64,000 nt of DNA from Polaribacter butkevichii. GTDB taxonomy: Bacteria; Bacteroidota; Bacteroidia; Flavobacteriales; Flavobacteriaceae. The notes under the pieces are model-generated. The model had not been told where the DNA came from and did not search any database. It saw nothing but the letters and a program-made list of their open reading frames with translations. Positions 34,619-45,261 of this stretch are shown here, one piece after another (position 1 is the stretch's first letter; each line of letters opens with the position of its first letter). Position numbers and translations under genes: made by a program. The stretch is taken from NCBI RefSeq assembly GCF_038024105.1, contig NZ_CP150661.1:2437001-2501000 (forward strand). The letters are read 5' to 3'.

Positions 34619-35938
34619 CTAAAAACGCTTCTTTTTAGGTGCTCCCGTTCTTCCTCTTCCAGAAGTAGCTCCTGCTGGTTTATTTCCTTTAAAATGAGGT
34701 TTCTTTTTTGGTCTGTCTCCTTGAGAAGCACCTCCATTTGTAGGTCTTTTTTTCTTACCAAAAGAACCTTTACTTTGTGTTGCCGCTCTTTTAGGTGCTG
34801 CAGTATCTGTAGGCTCAAAACCTTCTACTACTGTAGAGTTTAATTTCTCTTTTAGTAATTTTTCTATTTCACTTTGGTATTCCGTTTCTTCACTACAAAC
34901 TAAAGAAATTGCTTCTCCAGCTGCTCCTGCTCTACCAGTTCTACCAATTCTATGTACGTAATCTTCTGGCACATTTGGTAACTCAAAGTTAATTACGTGC
35001 GGTAATAAAGGAATGTCTAAACCACGTGCCGCAATATCTGTAGCAACCAATGCCTTAATAGTATTTTCTTTAAAGTTTCTTAATGCTTTTGTTCTTGCAC
35101 CCTGACTCTTATTTCCGTGAATTGCAGCAGCAGAAATTCCTGCTTTTATCAATTTCTCGGTTAATTTATTTGCCCCATGTTTGGTTCTTGTAAAGATTAA
35201 AACCTGGCTCCAGTTTCCGTCTTTTATCAACTTAATGGTAAACTCAGTTTTTTTACCTTTATCAACCTGATACACTTTATGTGTTACTTTTTTAGCGGTT
35301 GAATTCTGTGGTTCTGCTTCTACAGAAACAGGATTATTTAAAATACCCGAAGCTAATTTTTTAATATCCGCAGAAAAAGTTGCAGAAAACATTAAGTTCT
35401 GACGTTTTGCAGGCATAAAACTAATCAGTTTATTTAGGTCTCTTGCAAAACCCATGTCTAACATTCTGTCTGCTTCATCTAAAATTAAAACATCTATTCT
35501 GTTAAAAGACACTGCTTTCTGACTGTGTAAATCTAATAATCTACCTGGTGTTGCTACTAAAATATCTACACCACTTCTTAACGTTGCAATCTGTGGTTTT
35601 GCATTAACTCCACCAAAAACTACGGCAGATTTTATGTTTACATACTTACTGTATTCTCTAACGTTATCATAAACTTGCGCTGCCAGTTCTCTTGTAGGCG
35701 TTAACACTAACGCACGTAATGGTCTGTATTTTGGATGCTTTGTTTCTGCTAAATGTTGTAAAACTGGTAAGGTAAAACCTGCTGTTTTTCCTGTACCTGT
35801 TTGTGCAGATGCTAAAATATCTTTACCTTCTAATATATGTGGTATTGCTTTTTCTTGTATTGGTGATGGTTTGGTGTATCCTTTTTCTTCTACTGCTTTT
35901 ACCAAAGCGGGAGATAAACCTAAATCTTTAAATGTCAT
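34619..35938 (-). CDS. DEAD-box RNA helicase (RhlE-like)
   Basis: The protein carries the full motif set: Q motif ([11 protein letters not shown]), motif [26 protein letters not shown] in [14 protein letters not shown], and [11 protein letters not shown] basic Lys/Gly/Arg-rich tail of about 80 residues follows, as in RhlE/CsdA helicases. An ATG at 35938 gives [11 protein letters not shown] and 439 residues; an in-frame start at 35959 adds seven residues not expected. It unwinds structured RNA in ribosome assembly or decay. Confidence 0.93.
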   Translation of the reverse strand: MTFKDLGLSPALVKAVEEKGYTKPSPIQEKAIPHILEGKDILASAQTGTGKTAGFTLPVLQHLAETKHPKYRPLRALVLTPTRELAAQVYDNVREYSKYVNIKSAVVFGGVNAKPQIATLRSGVDILVATPGRLLDLHSQKAVSFNRIDVLILDEADRMLDMGFARDLNKLISFMPAKRQNLMFSATFSADIKKLASGILNNPVSVEAEPQNSTAKKVTHKVYQVDKGKKTEFTIKLIKDGNWSQVLIFTRTKHGANKLTEKLIKAGISAAAIHGNKSQGARTKALRNFKENTIKALVATDIAARGLDIPLLPHVINFELPNVPEDYVHRIGRTGRAGAAGEAISLVCSEETEYQSEIEKLLKEKLNSTVVEGFEPTDTAAPKRAATQSKGSFGKKKRPTNGGASQGDRPKKKPHFKGNKPAGATSGRGRTGAPKKKRF

Positions 35939-35983
35939 AAAAGTTATTTTTGAAAGCAACTTTATGTAGTTGTTTCAGCCTGC

Positions 35984-35991
35984 AAAGATAC
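35984..35991 (-). promoter_or_regulatory. -7 box for the DEAD-box helicase
   Basis: The minus strand reads TATCTTTG, giving a leader of about 40 nt before the ATG at 35938. Confidence 0.5.
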
Positions 35992-36102
35992 GTTGTTTAA
36001 AATTGAGGATGAATTTTTCTTAAAATTCCTTTTTATGTTAATTTTTTTGGTATTGAAAATACAATTGGTAATTTCATCATTTTAAACCAAACCACATCTT
36101 TT

Positions 36103-38931
36103 ATGAAGTTTATTTTCCGCTTTTTAGCCTTCTTTTTTTCTATTTCTTTACTTGCACAAACAACAACAGATGCAAATAGCATTCAACAATCTTTAGAACA
36201 GAAATCTCTGATGATGAATTCTTCTTTAGTAAAGAATATTGAATTTATCAATATCGGTCCAACCGTAATGAGCGGACGTGTAGTAGATGTTGCTGTAAAC
36301 CCAGAAAACACCACCGAATTTTATGTGGGTTATGCTTCTGGTGGACTTTGGTACACCAACAATAACGGAACAACACTTACTCCTGTTTTAGACAATGCCG
36401 CAACTTTAAATATTGGTGATATTGCAGTAGATTGGAAAACCGGAACTATTTGGGTAGGTACAGGAGAAAATAATTCTTCGCGCTCTAGTTATGCAGGTAT
36501 CGGAATTTTAAAATCTACGGATAAAGGTCAAACTTGGCAAAATGTTGGTTTGCTAGATACACATCATATTGGTAGAATTTTAATTAACCCTAACAATCCT
36601 GATGAGGTTATTGTAGGTGCCATTGGTCATTTATATTCTTCAAATAAAGAAAGAGGAATTTTTAAAACTACAGACGGAGGAAAAACATGGGCAAAAACCT
36701 TGTTTATTAATGAAAACACCGGAATTATAGATGTTGCCGTTGCGCCAGAAAATTTTAACGTAATGTATGCTGCTTCTTGGCAAAGAGAGCGTAAAGCTTG
36801 GAATTTTGATGGAGATGGAGAAAATTCTGCTATTTACAAAAGTACAGACGCAGGGAATTCTTGGACAAAAATTGCCGATAACAGTGGTTTTCCAACAGGA
36901 AACGGAGTTGGTAGAATTGGGTTAGCTGTTTTTAATGAAAATACCGTGTATGCTTTGCATGATAGCCAATACAAAAGAGAGCCAAAAAGTAAAAAAGTTA
37001 CTTCTTATAATTTAACCAAAGAGCAATTTAAAAACTTAACGTCTGCAGAAGTTTTAGCACTTAGAAACAAAACATTAGATACCTATTTAAAAGAATATGG
37101 TTTTAGAGAAAAATTTAGAGCAGAAGGTGTAAAACAATTATTAAAACCTGGCGGAATGAAGCCAAAAGAATTAATGACTTTTTTAGACAATGAAATGGCC
37201 GTTGCTTTTGAAGAACCTGTAATTGGTGCAGAAGTTTTTAAAACTACAAATGGTGGTAAAAATTGGAAAAAAACACACACTAATTATTTAGACGGTATTT
37301 ATAGTTCTTACGGATATTATTTTGGTGAAATTAGAGTGGATTTACAAGATGAAAACAGCATTTATGTGCTAGGTGTTACTATTATAAAATCTAAAAATGG
37401 TGGTAAAAATTTTACTTCTATTAGTAAAGAAAATACACATTCAGATCATCAGGCATTGTGGGTAAATCCTAAAAAATCGGGTCATTTACTAGAAGGTAAT
37501 GATGGTGGTTTAAATATTTCTTATGATGATGGAGAAAATTGGGAAAAGTTAAACAACATTCCGGTAGGTCAATTTTATGCTGTAAATGTAGACCATGAAA
37601 AAAACTATAATGTATACGGGGGTTTACAAGATAATGGAGTTTGGTTTGGTCCTAATAATGCAAGAATCGATAAAAGTTGGAAACAATATGGTCAAAACCC
37701 GTATCAATCTATAATGGGTGGAGACGGCATGCAGGTTCAAATTGATGATAGAAATTCTAACATTGTATACACGGGCTCTCAATTTGGAAGTTATTTTAGA
37801 ATAGATAGACAAACGGGGAGCAGAAAATACATACAGCCTAAACCCGCTAAAAAAGAAAAACCGTATCGATTTAACTGGCAAACGCCAATTCAGTTATCTA
37901 AACACAACCAAGATATTTTATATTTAGGAAGTAATAAATTACACCGATCTTTAAACCAAGGTGATACTTGGGAAACAATTTCTGAAGATTTAACGCATGG
38001 TGGCAAAAAAGGAAATGTTGCTTACGGAACGTTAACCACAATTTCTGAAAGTCCGTTTCAATTTGGATTGATTTACACAGGTTCTGATGACGGAATTATC
38101 AGTTTAACAACCAACGGAGGTGGCAGTTGGACAAAAATTTCTGACAACCTTCCTCAAGATTTATGGGTTTCTAGAGTAATTGCATCAAAATTTAAAAAAG
38201 CGCGTGTGTACGCCACCTTAAACGGTTATAGATTTGATGATTTTACGCCTTATATATACAGGTCTGATGATTACGGACAAACTTGGATAAACATTGGTAA
38301 AGAAATTCCGACTTCTGCAGTAAACGTCATAAAAGAAGATTCTGAGAACGAAAACATCTTGTATTTAGGTACCGATAATGGCTTGTACGTTTCTTTAAAC
38401 CAAGGAACTTCTTGGGAAGCATTTAGTAACAATTTACCCAATGTGGCTGTACACGATTTAGTGATTCAACCAATAGCAAAAGATTTAATTGTTGCCACAC
38501 ACGGACGCAGTTTATACAAAACAAATATTGCTGCATTACAAAAAATAAACGACAGTATTTTAGCGAAATCCGTTGCTATTTTTAAAGTTAAAAACATTAC
38601 TAAAAGTAAAAGGTGGGGAAATTCTAGAAGCCCCTGGAGAGCAGCTAACACACCGCAAGTAGAGGTTCCGTTTTACGTAAATGCTGATAAAAAAATAACG
38701 ATTGATGTATTTTCTGGAAAGGTAAAAATAAATTCAATTTCTATTGATGCAGATAAAGGTTTTAACAAGGCTATTTATGATGTTTCTTTTTCTGAAAAAG
38801 GATTAAAATCTTACAAAAAAGCAAATAAGAAAGCAGCCATACAGAAAGCAGACAATGAAAGCTATTATTTACCAAAAGGGAAATACACTCTTAAAATTGG
38901 TGATGAAAAAATAAGTTTTAAAGTGGAATAA
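36103..38931 (+). CDS. Secreted BNR/sortilin (VPS10)-like beta-propeller protein
   Basis: The 942-residue protein has a signal peptide ending near LLAQ, then many BNR/Asp-box style repeats (STDKGQTW, TTDGGKTW, STDAGNSW, TTNGGKNW, TTNGGGSW, SDDYGQTW) spaced through about 750 residues. This suggests two beta-propellers. A C-terminal beta domain (residues about 850-942) follows. It resembles the large exported glycosyl-hydrolase/sortilin family proteins of Bacteroidota, with no proven enzyme activity. No type IX sorting tail is evident. Confidence 0.85.
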   Translation: MKFIFRFLAFFFSISLLAQTTTDANSIQQSLEQKSLMMNSSLVKNIEFINIGPTVMSGRVVDVAVNPENTTEFYVGYASGGLWYTNNNGTTLTPVLDNAATLNIGDIAVDWKTGTIWVGTGENNSSRSSYAGIGILKSTDKGQTWQNVGLLDTHHIGRILINPNNPDEVIVGAIGHLYSSNKERGIFKTTDGGKTWAKTLFINENTGIIDVAVAPENFNVMYAASWQRERKAWNFDGDGENSAIYKSTDAGNSWTKIADNSGFPTGNGVGRIGLAVFNENTVYALHDSQYKREPKSKKVTSYNLTKEQFKNLTSAEVLALRNKTLDTYLKEYGFREKFRAEGVKQLLKPGGMKPKELMTFLDNEMAVAFEEPVIGAEVFKTTNGGKNWKKTHTNYLDGIYSSYGYYFGEIRVDLQDENSIYVLGVTIIKSKNGGKNFTSISKENTHSDHQALWVNPKKSGHLLEGNDGGLNISYDDGENWEKLNNIPVGQFYAVNVDHEKNYNVYGGLQDNGVWFGPNNARIDKSWKQYGQNPYQSIMGGDGMQVQIDDRNSNIVYTGSQFGSYFRIDRQTGSRKYIQPKPAKKEKPYRFNWQTPIQLSKHNQDILYLGSNKLHRSLNQGDTWETISEDLTHGGKKGNVAYGTLTTISESPFQFGLIYTGSDDGIISLTTNGGGSWTKISDNLPQDLWVSRVIASKFKKARVYATLNGYRFDDFTPYIYRSDDYGQTWINIGKEIPTSAVNVIKEDSENENILYLGTDNGLYVSLNQGTSWEAFSNNLPNVAVHDLVIQPIAKDLIVATHGRSLYKTNIAALQKINDSILAKSVAIFKVKNITKSKRWGNSRSPWRAANTPQVEVPFYVNADKKITIDVFSGKVKINSISIDADKGFNKAIYDVSFSEKGLKSYKKANKKAAIQKADNESYYLPKGKYTLKIGDEKISFKVE

Positions 38932-38993
38932 AACTACATCAGCAAGAATATTTTAACAGTGATGGAATTGCTGTTTTTTTGGTGAAATAAAAT

Positions 38994-39069
38994 GTATCGG
39001 GAACTATTGAAAACTGAATTACTTCTCGATACAATTTCCTCCTATCGTCGGAAATCACTCGAAGTGACA
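38994..39069. repeat. Dispersed palindromic repeat (GTATCGxGAA arms)
   Basis: GTATCGGGAA at 38994-39003 and TTCTCGATAC near 39023-39032 are inverted with one mismatch. An AAATCACTCGAAGTGAC block follows. It looks like a common Flavobacteriia repeat related to the CATTTCGA family. Confidence 0.55.
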
Positions 39070-39080
39070 CTATTTATAAC

Positions 39081-40004
39081 TTATAAAAATTGAAGATTTA
39101 TTTCAGTATTCTTTTCTAAATCTATCATATGATTAAAAAACACTTTTTGTTCATTAAAATCTGCTTCTATTAACCAATAAGAACCTTTAAAATAAGAGTT
39201 TAACGCGGTTGCTTTTAATACTGAATTTTCTACAATTTTTATTTGATGCGGATATAATAACTCCTTTTTATTATTGATGGTTAATTCGTTTACATCATCG
39301 AACAAGGCAGCAACATATTTTTCTTTTGGATTGTTGTAAATCTCTTTTGGAGCATTGTTTTCAATAATCTTATTATCTTTGATGATAATTAGCTTATCCG
39401 CAAAAGAAAGTGCATCATTTTTATCGTGGGTTGCAATAATGCAGGCAATATTTTTTTCTTTTAAATAACTGAAAAGATTTCTTCGTAAAGAGTTCTTTTT
39501 AAAATTATCTATTTGTCCAAAAGGTTCATCTAACAACAATAACTGAGGTTCTTTTGCCAAAGCTCTTGCAATGGCAACACGTTGTTTTTGTCCGCCGCTT
39601 AAATTTTTAACTTTAGTATTAGCAAAAGCGGTCATTTGTATGACTTCTAATAACTCTTGTGTTCTTAGTTCGCTTTCTTCTGGATAAAAGCGAGATAAGA
39701 ATTTTTTAATATTTTCTGAAACAGAAATGTAAGGCATTAAATCGAAATCTTGTGCTACGTATTTAAAGTTTTCGAAACCGGGAACAAGGTGTTTTTCTGG
39801 TCCAAAAATTTGGTCTTCTTTCCAAAATATTTTTCCTTTATTTAAATCTACTAAACCGTAAATGGCTTTTAATAGTGTCGATTTTCCGCAACCACTTTCT
39901 CCCATAACACACAAGTGTTCTCCTTGTTGTAAAGTGAATTTAAAATCGTTTAAGATTGTTTTGTTTTTACGATAAGAAAAAGAAATAGTTTCTACTTTTA
40001 GCAT
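39081..40004 (-). CDS. ABC transporter ATP-binding protein
   Basis: The 307-residue ATPase has Walker A GESGCGKST near residue 37, the Q-loop region, signature LSGGQKQRVAIARAL near residue 138, Walker B LLLLDEPFGQID, and the His switch in IATHD. About 70 residues after the core resemble a TOBE-like regulatory tail. No permease or binding protein is adjacent, so it must work with membrane partners encoded elsewhere. The substrate is unknown. Confidence 0.9.
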   Translation of the reverse strand: MLKVETISFSYRKNKTILNDFKFTLQQGEHLCVMGESGCGKSTLLKAIYGLVDLNKGKIFWKEDQIFGPEKHLVPGFENFKYVAQDFDLMPYISVSENIKKFLSRFYPEESELRTQELLEVIQMTAFANTKVKNLSGGQKQRVAIARALAKEPQLLLLDEPFGQIDNFKKNSLRRNLFSYLKEKNIACIIATHDKNDALSFADKLIIIKDNKIIENNAPKEIYNNPKEKYVAALFDDVNELTINNKKELLYPHQIKIVENSVLKATALNSYFKGSYWLIEADFNEQKVFFNHMIDLEKNTEINLQFL

Positions 40005-40060
40005 TTTACAAAAATAAGATTTCTATTTGATTTCTTATAGCTAAAAGACGGCAAGTATGC

Positions 40061-40147
40061 TGCGTTAACGATTGAACGGCTTGTTTGAGCTCTCTTGCTT
40101 TTTAGCAAGAAGCGAGTAGTGAAAGCGTGACCCTTGTGGTAACGCCC
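40061..40147 (-). repeat. Dispersed repeat, GGGCGTT...TAACGCA family, copy D (reversed)
   Basis: Read on the minus strand it begins GGGCGTTACC, has CACGCTTTCACTACTCGC, a hairpin around GCTAAAAAGC, AGAGCTCAAACAA and ends TCGTTAACGCA. It is closest to copy B. Confidence 0.75.
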
Positions 40148-40150
40148 AAA

Positions 40151-40180
40151 AAAAGAACCGACACTTTCGTATCGGTTCTT
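40151..40180 (-). terminator. Terminator of the M13 peptidase gene
   Basis: AAGAACCGA and TCGGTTCTT arms around a 10-nt loop, with the A-run on the left giving a minus-strand T-run. Confidence 0.8.
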
Positions 40181-40234
40181 AAGTTCTAAAAAGTAATTTC
40201 TATAAAAAATTACATTGATAAAACAATTGGGGGA

Positions 40235-42313
40235 CTACCAAATTTTCACTCTTTCTTCTGGTTTTAGATACATTTTATCTCCTTCTTTAACATTAAACGC
40301 TTTGTAAAAAGCATCTACGTTTTTAAGTGGCATATATGCTCTGTACATTCCAGGAGAATGTGTGTTTGTCATAATTAAATTTTTAAGTGCTTCGTCTCTC
40401 ATTTTAGTTCTCCAGATGGTTCCCCAAGAAAGGAAAAAACGTTGCTCTGGCGTGTAACCATCTATATCTGCTGGTCTTCCGTTCTTTTGTAAGAAAATTT
40501 GTAAACCTTCATAAGCCGCTTGTACACCTCCTAAATCTCCAATATTTTCTCCTAAAGTATATTCTCCATTTAAGTGCATGCTGTCTATTGCAATAATATC
40601 GCTGTATTGCTTAATTAATTTTCCGCCAATTTCTTTAAACTTTACAGCATCTTCTTCTGTCCACCAGTTTTTAAGGTTTCCATCACCATCAAAACGAGCA
40701 CCAGAATCATCGAAACTATGAGAAATTTCGTGCCCAATAACAGCTCCAATTCCACCATAATTTACAGCTTCATCTGCTTTATAATCATAGAAAGGAGGTT
40801 GTAAAATTGCTGCTGGAAAAACGATTTCATTATTTACAGGATTAAAGTAAGCGTTTACTGTTTGAGGAGACATGCCCCATTCTGTTCTATCTACTTCTTT
40901 CCCTAATTTTGCCATTTCTTTGTTGTAGTTCCATTTGGTAACATTAATAGCGTTTTCAAAGTAAGAACCACCTTCTTTTAATCCTTTAACTTGTAATTCT
41001 GAATAATCTTTCCAAACATCTGGATAAGCTATCTTAACGGTTAATTTGTGTAATTTTTCTAAGGCTTTTTCTTTGGTAACTTCACTCATCCAAGGTAATT
41101 GTGCAATTCTAGCTTCGAAACCTAACATTACATTGTCAATCATTTCTTTGGCTTTTTCCTTTGCTTCTGGTGGAAACATTTTTTCTACATATAGTTTTCC
41201 TAAAGCTTCACCAACAGCACCATTTAAGCTACCTAAAGCACGCTCATCTCTTGCACGTTGTTTTTTAGCGCCACGCATTTCTTTAGAATAGAATTCCCAG
41301 TTTGCAGTTTCTAAATCTGTAGAAAGAGAACCTAAAGCACTGTTTATCGTGTTCCAACGTAATAATAATTTAATATCTGCAACAGACGTTTTTGCAAAAA
41401 CATCGCTTAACGCTTTAAAATAACCCAGATCTGTTACAATAACTTTATCTAAATCTTTTACACCAACACCATCTAAATGTGCTTGCCAATCTATTGCTGG
41501 AGATAATTTTTGCAATTCTGCAACCGTCATAGGATTGTAAAGCTTACGAATATCTCTGCTTTCTTCTTTAGACATCATTGGTGTTGCTAAACTAGTTTCT
41601 AAGGCAACAATTGTAGCTGCGTTCTTTTTAGCAGTAGTTGCATCGTCTCCAAATTCTTGTAACATTTTTGCTACAAATTCTTGGTATTTTTCTAGCTTGT
41701 CTTTTACTTTAGCATCTACATAATAATCTCTAGATAAACCTAAGCTTCCTCCGCCCATATAACCTGCATATTGGCTGCTGTTTTTTAAATCGTTATAAAC
41801 ACCAAAACCATAAAAACCTCCACCACCATAAGGTGCCATGTTTGTTAAATATGTTTCTACGTCTTTCTTCGTTTTAATTTCGTCTACTTTTGCTAAATAA
41901 GGCATTACTGGTGCTTTACCCTGGGCATTTCTAGCAACCGTGTCCATTATGGTTTGGTAATAATTTACCGCTTTCTCTTGATCTGAATCTATTTCGTTTC
42001 CTTTAGCATCTTTTACTTTTGGGAAATTTCTTTCTTCAATTGCTTTGTTTAAAATAGTCAAAACGTCTGCATCTGTTTTTTTACGAAGTTGATTAAAACC
42101 ACCCCAAGAAGTTTGATCGTCTGGAATTTCTGTTTTATCGATCCAAGTTCCATTTACATGTCTAAAAAAATCGTCTGTAGGTTTTACAGTTTTATCCATA
42201 TTTTCTAAGGCAATACCAGGGGCTTTTTCTTCCTTAGGTTTGTCTTGTTTACAAGCTACTAAACCTAAAGAGGCAATAGCCGATACAAAAAACACTTTTT
42301 TAATTGTCTTCAT
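40235..42313 (-). CDS. M13 family zinc metallopeptidase (neprilysin-like) lipoprotein
   Basis: The 692-residue protein is a lipoprotein (GLVAC, Cys21) with the M13 zinc site HEISH in VIGHEISHSFDDSG near residue 533. The third ligand Glu is in LGENIGDLGG near residue 590. NAYFNPVNNEIVFPAAILQPP and a C-terminal RTKMRDE...SPGMYRA match PepO/neprilysin enzymes. It degrades peptides up to about 40 residues in the periplasm or at the surface. Confidence 0.95.
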   Translation of the reverse strand: MKTIKKVFFVSAIASLGLVACKQDKPKEEKAPGIALENMDKTVKPTDDFFRHVNGTWIDKTEIPDDQTSWGGFNQLRKKTDADVLTILNKAIEERNFPKVKDAKGNEIDSDQEKAVNYYQTIMDTVARNAQGKAPVMPYLAKVDEIKTKKDVETYLTNMAPYGGGGFYGFGVYNDLKNSSQYAGYMGGGSLGLSRDYYVDAKVKDKLEKYQEFVAKMLQEFGDDATTAKKNAATIVALETSLATPMMSKEESRDIRKLYNPMTVAELQKLSPAIDWQAHLDGVGVKDLDKVIVTDLGYFKALSDVFAKTSVADIKLLLRWNTINSALGSLSTDLETANWEFYSKEMRGAKKQRARDERALGSLNGAVGEALGKLYVEKMFPPEAKEKAKEMIDNVMLGFEARIAQLPWMSEVTKEKALEKLHKLTVKIAYPDVWKDYSELQVKGLKEGGSYFENAINVTKWNYNKEMAKLGKEVDRTEWGMSPQTVNAYFNPVNNEIVFPAAILQPPFYDYKADEAVNYGGIGAVIGHEISHSFDDSGARFDGDGNLKNWWTEEDAVKFKEIGGKLIKQYSDIIAIDSMHLNGEYTLGENIGDLGGVQAAYEGLQIFLQKNGRPADIDGYTPEQRFFLSWGTIWRTKMRDEALKNLIMTNTHSPGMYRAYMPLKNVDAFYKAFNVKEGDKMYLKPEERVKIW

Positions 42314-42576
42314 GATTTTTTGATTTGATTGAGTTTAATTGATACAATTAGTAACAACAATTACAAATTGTTACAGCTTTTAACTTTTAATTCTCTTTTT
42401 TTGCTGATTCTGTAATTTTTTAATTCCATATCAAATATAAAGAATTAAAAAATTGTAACTCTATTACATCCGTTTTAGATGCCTATGAAGCTAAATTTAT
42501 TTTGAGCGATTATAGCTAATAATCTTGCAATTAGCGAAGTACTAAGAAATATTAAGTATAACAAATTCTTTATTTT

Positions 42577-44634
42577 TTATGATTTTTTAGAATTTGGTAA
42601 TTGCTTAAAACCCATATTAAACAATGTAAAGCCAAAAATATCTGCATATTGCGCTATTGTTTTTGCAACAGGTGTTCCTGCTCCATGTCCCGCATTGGTT
42701 TCTATTCTTATTAAAGTAGGATTATCTCCTGTTTGTTTTTCTTGTAATTCTGCAGCAAATTTAAAACTATGTGCAGGCACTACTCTATCATCATGATCGC
42801 CTGTGGTTATTAAAGTTGCAGGATATTTTACACCTTTTTTTATAGTATGTACTGGCGAATATCCTTTTAAATATTCAAACATTTCTTTGCTGTCATTTGC
42901 GGTTCCATAATCATACGCCCATCCTGCGCCAGCAGTAAACGTGTGATAACGCAACATATCTAAAACACCAACAGCAGGTAAAACTACTTTTGCCAATTGG
43001 GGTCTTTGCGTCATGGTTGCACCAACTAAAAGTCCGCCATTAGAACCACCACGAATTGCTAAATATTCTGACGTAGTATATTTTTTGCTGATTAAAAACT
43101 CGGCAGCCGCAATAAAATCGTCAAAAACATTTTGTTTTTTTAATTGCGTTCCGGCATCGTGCCATTTCTTTCCGTATTCTCCTCCCCCTCTTAAATTTGC
43201 AACTGCGTAAATTCCGCCTTGTTCCATCCAAACTACGTTTGCAATACTAAAAGCAGGAGTTAAACTAATGTTGAAACCTCCATAGCCATATAAAATAGTT
43301 GGGTTTTTACCGTTTAGTTCCATTCCCTTTTTATGCGTGATAATCATCGGAATTTTTGTTCCATCTTTCGATGGATAAAAAACTTGCTGACTTACATAAT
43401 CATCTGCATTAAAAGCTACTTTTGGCTTCCAATAAGATTTGTAATTCCCTTCTTTAGGGTTGAATTTATAAGACGAATTTGGTGTGTTATAATTGGTAAA
43501 TGAAAAATACAATTCTTTGGCTTTTGTTTTTCCGCTGAAACCACCAGCAGAACCAATACCTGGTAAATTAATTTCTCTAATAATTTCTCCAGTAAAATTA
43601 TACTGAAAAACCTTAGAAACCGCATCTACCATATAATGTGCAAACAGATAATTAGAACCTGTAGAAATACTTAAAACATTTTCTGTTTCCGGAATAAAGT
43701 CTTGCCAATTTTCTGCCGTAGGATTTGTAAAGTTTACCGTAACTACTTTTTTATTTGGTGCATTTAAATTGGTTACCAAAAACAGTGTATCATTTCTATT
43801 ATCAATAACATAAGTATCACTTTCTACTGTTTCTATAATTGGTTTTAACTCATTATTTTTATCAGATAAATCTTTGATAAACAATTTATTTCCAGAAGTA
43901 GAAACTTGTGCGGTTATTACCAAGTATTTAAAATCTTCGGTTAAGTAACCACCAACATATCTGTGTTTTTCTGCAGGAGTTCCTCCAAAAATAATGGTAT
44001 CGTCTTTTTGAGAAGTATCTAATTTGTGATAATATAATTTGTGTTGATCTGTTTTGGCAGATAACTCGCTTCCGGTTGGCTTATCGTAACTAGAATAGTA
44101 AAAACCTTCGTTTTTGTACCAAGAAATTCCCGAGAACTTTACATCCACCAAAACATCTTCTTTTGTGGTTTTGGTTTCCACATCAATAATAATAATTTTA
44201 CGCCAATCAGAACCTCCTTCAGAAATAGAATAGGCAGCTGTTTTACCATCTTCAGAAAAACTTAAAGCACCTAAAGAAGTGGTTCCGTCTTCAGAAAAAG
44301 TATTTGGGTCTAAAAATATTTCAGGTTCAGAATTTCCTTTGGTTCTATAAATTACATTTTGATTTTGTAATCCATCATTTTTAGAAAAATACGTGTAATC
44401 GCCTTCTATAAAAGGAGTTCCTATTTTTTCGTAGTTCCATAATTTAGACAAACGTTCTTTTAATTGTTTTCTGTACGGAATTTGATCTAAATATTTAAAA
44501 GTAACTTGGTTTTCTTCTTTTACCCAAGCTTTTGTTTCTGGACTTTCATCATCTTCTAACCATCTGTAATTGTCTACAATATCGATTCCAAAATAAGAAT
44601 CTACAACTGGTTTTTTGTTTGTTTTTGGATACAT
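42577..44634 (-). CDS. Prolyl oligopeptidase family serine peptidase (S9A)
   Basis: The protein cleaves short peptides after proline. It has an N-terminal [18 protein letters not shown], a seven-bladed propeller, and the C-terminal hydrolase with the nucleophile in [12 protein letters not shown] near residue 532. Asp is in GDHDDRVVP and His in NAGHGAG. An ATG at 44634 gives 685 residues; a TTG just before it is less likely. Unlike many flavobacterial relatives it has no signal peptide or lipobox, so it should be cytosolic. Confidence 0.94.
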   Translation of the reverse strand: MYPKTNKKPVVDSYFGIDIVDNYRWLEDDESPETKAWVKEENQVTFKYLDQIPYRKQLKERLSKLWNYEKIGTPFIEGDYTYFSKNDGLQNQNVIYRTKGNSEPEIFLDPNTFSEDGTTSLGALSFSEDGKTAAYSISEGGSDWRKIIIIDVETKTTKEDVLVDVKFSGISWYKNEGFYYSSYDKPTGSELSAKTDQHKLYYHKLDTSQKDDTIIFGGTPAEKHRYVGGYLTEDFKYLVITAQVSTSGNKLFIKDLSDKNNELKPIIETVESDTYVIDNRNDTLFLVTNLNAPNKKVVTVNFTNPTAENWQDFIPETENVLSISTGSNYLFAHYMVDAVSKVFQYNFTGEIIREINLPGIGSAGGFSGKTKAKELYFSFTNYNTPNSSYKFNPKEGNYKSYWKPKVAFNADDYVSQQVFYPSKDGTKIPMIITHKKGMELNGKNPTILYGYGGFNISLTPAFSIANVVWMEQGGIYAVANLRGGGEYGKKWHDAGTQLKKQNVFDDFIAAAEFLISKKYTTSEYLAIRGGSNGGLLVGATMTQRPQLAKVVLPAVGVLDMLRYHTFTAGAGWAYDYGTANDSKEMFEYLKGYSPVHTIKKGVKYPATLITTGDHDDRVVPAHSFKFAAELQEKQTGDNPTLIRIETNAGHGAGTPVAKTIAQYADIFGFTLFNMGFKQLPNSKKS

Positions 44635-44745
44635 CAACTTTTTTTATTGTTTCTTTAGAAGATACTAAAATAATACATCCTTTGTAAGCTTCTCTACTTT
44701 TACCTAATTATTAACATACTGTAATTTAAAGTATATAAAAACGAC

Positions 44746-44753
44746 TACTTTTG
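44746..44753 (+). promoter_or_regulatory. Candidate -7 box for thioredoxin 2
   Basis: TACTTTTG fits TAnnTTTG, 76 bp before the ATG. Confidence 0.4.
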
Positions 44754-44829
44754 TATAAATAGATTCTTGCTTAGGCAAAAAAGACAAATTAAATATTTTC
44801 GATTTTAATCGAAAGAAAATAATATTATT

Positions 44830-45189
44830 ATGACAGAAAACTTAACAAAAGCAGCCTTTTTAGAAAAGGTGTTTAATTTTGAAGAAAACAAAGAATGGAA
44901 ATTTGAAGGGAAAAGACCCGCTTTAATAGATTTTTATGCAGATTGGTGTGGACCTTGTAAAGCAATTGCACCTGTTTTAGAACAATTATCTAATGAATAT
45001 GAAGGTAAAATTGACATTTATAAAATAGATACAGAAGCAGAACAAGAATTATCTGCTGCTTTCGGCATTAGAAGTATTCCTTCGATGTTATTTTGCCCTG
45101 CAGAAGGAGATCCACAAATGGCAAATGGTGCTTTACCAAAAGCAGAATTAGAACGCATTATTGCTGATGTTTTAAAGGTAACAAAGTAA
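44830..45189 (+). CDS. Thioredoxin family protein
   Basis: The 119-residue protein has DFYADWCGPCKAIAP near residue 40 and the cis-Pro in IRSIPSMLF near residue 86. It differs from the 24657 thioredoxin by a longer N-terminal extension (KVFNFEENKEWKFEG) and an FCPAEGDPQ insert, typical of a housekeeping flavobacterial thioredoxin. It is cytosolic and monocistronic. Confidence 0.93.
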   Translation: MTENLTKAAFLEKVFNFEENKEWKFEGKRPALIDFYADWCGPCKAIAPVLEQLSNEYEGKIDIYKIDTEAEQELSAAFGIRSIPSMLFCPAEGDPQMANGALPKAELERIIADVLKVTK

Positions 45190-45204
45190 GATTACCATAA
45201 TAAA

Positions 45205-45239
45205 AAAAGTGTTTAAACTATAATAGTTTAAACACTTTT
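45205..45239. terminator. Bidirectional terminator (thioredoxin 2 / OmpA protein)
   Basis: Sixteen-base perfect arms (AAAAGTGTTTAAACTA and complement) with a 3-nt loop lie between convergent genes. Confidence 0.9.
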
Positions 45240-45261
45240 CATTCAGCATAATTAACGAACT

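Noticed and set aside
34612..34818. Second minus-strand frame in the helicase tail
   Set aside because: It is an out-of-frame reading of the basic Lys/Gly/Arg-rich tail of the DEAD-box protein.
42314..42576. Possible repeat or small gene between the M13 and S9 peptidase genes
   Set aside because: Only AT-rich sequence with weak inverted stretches; no coding frame or clear match to the other repeat families.
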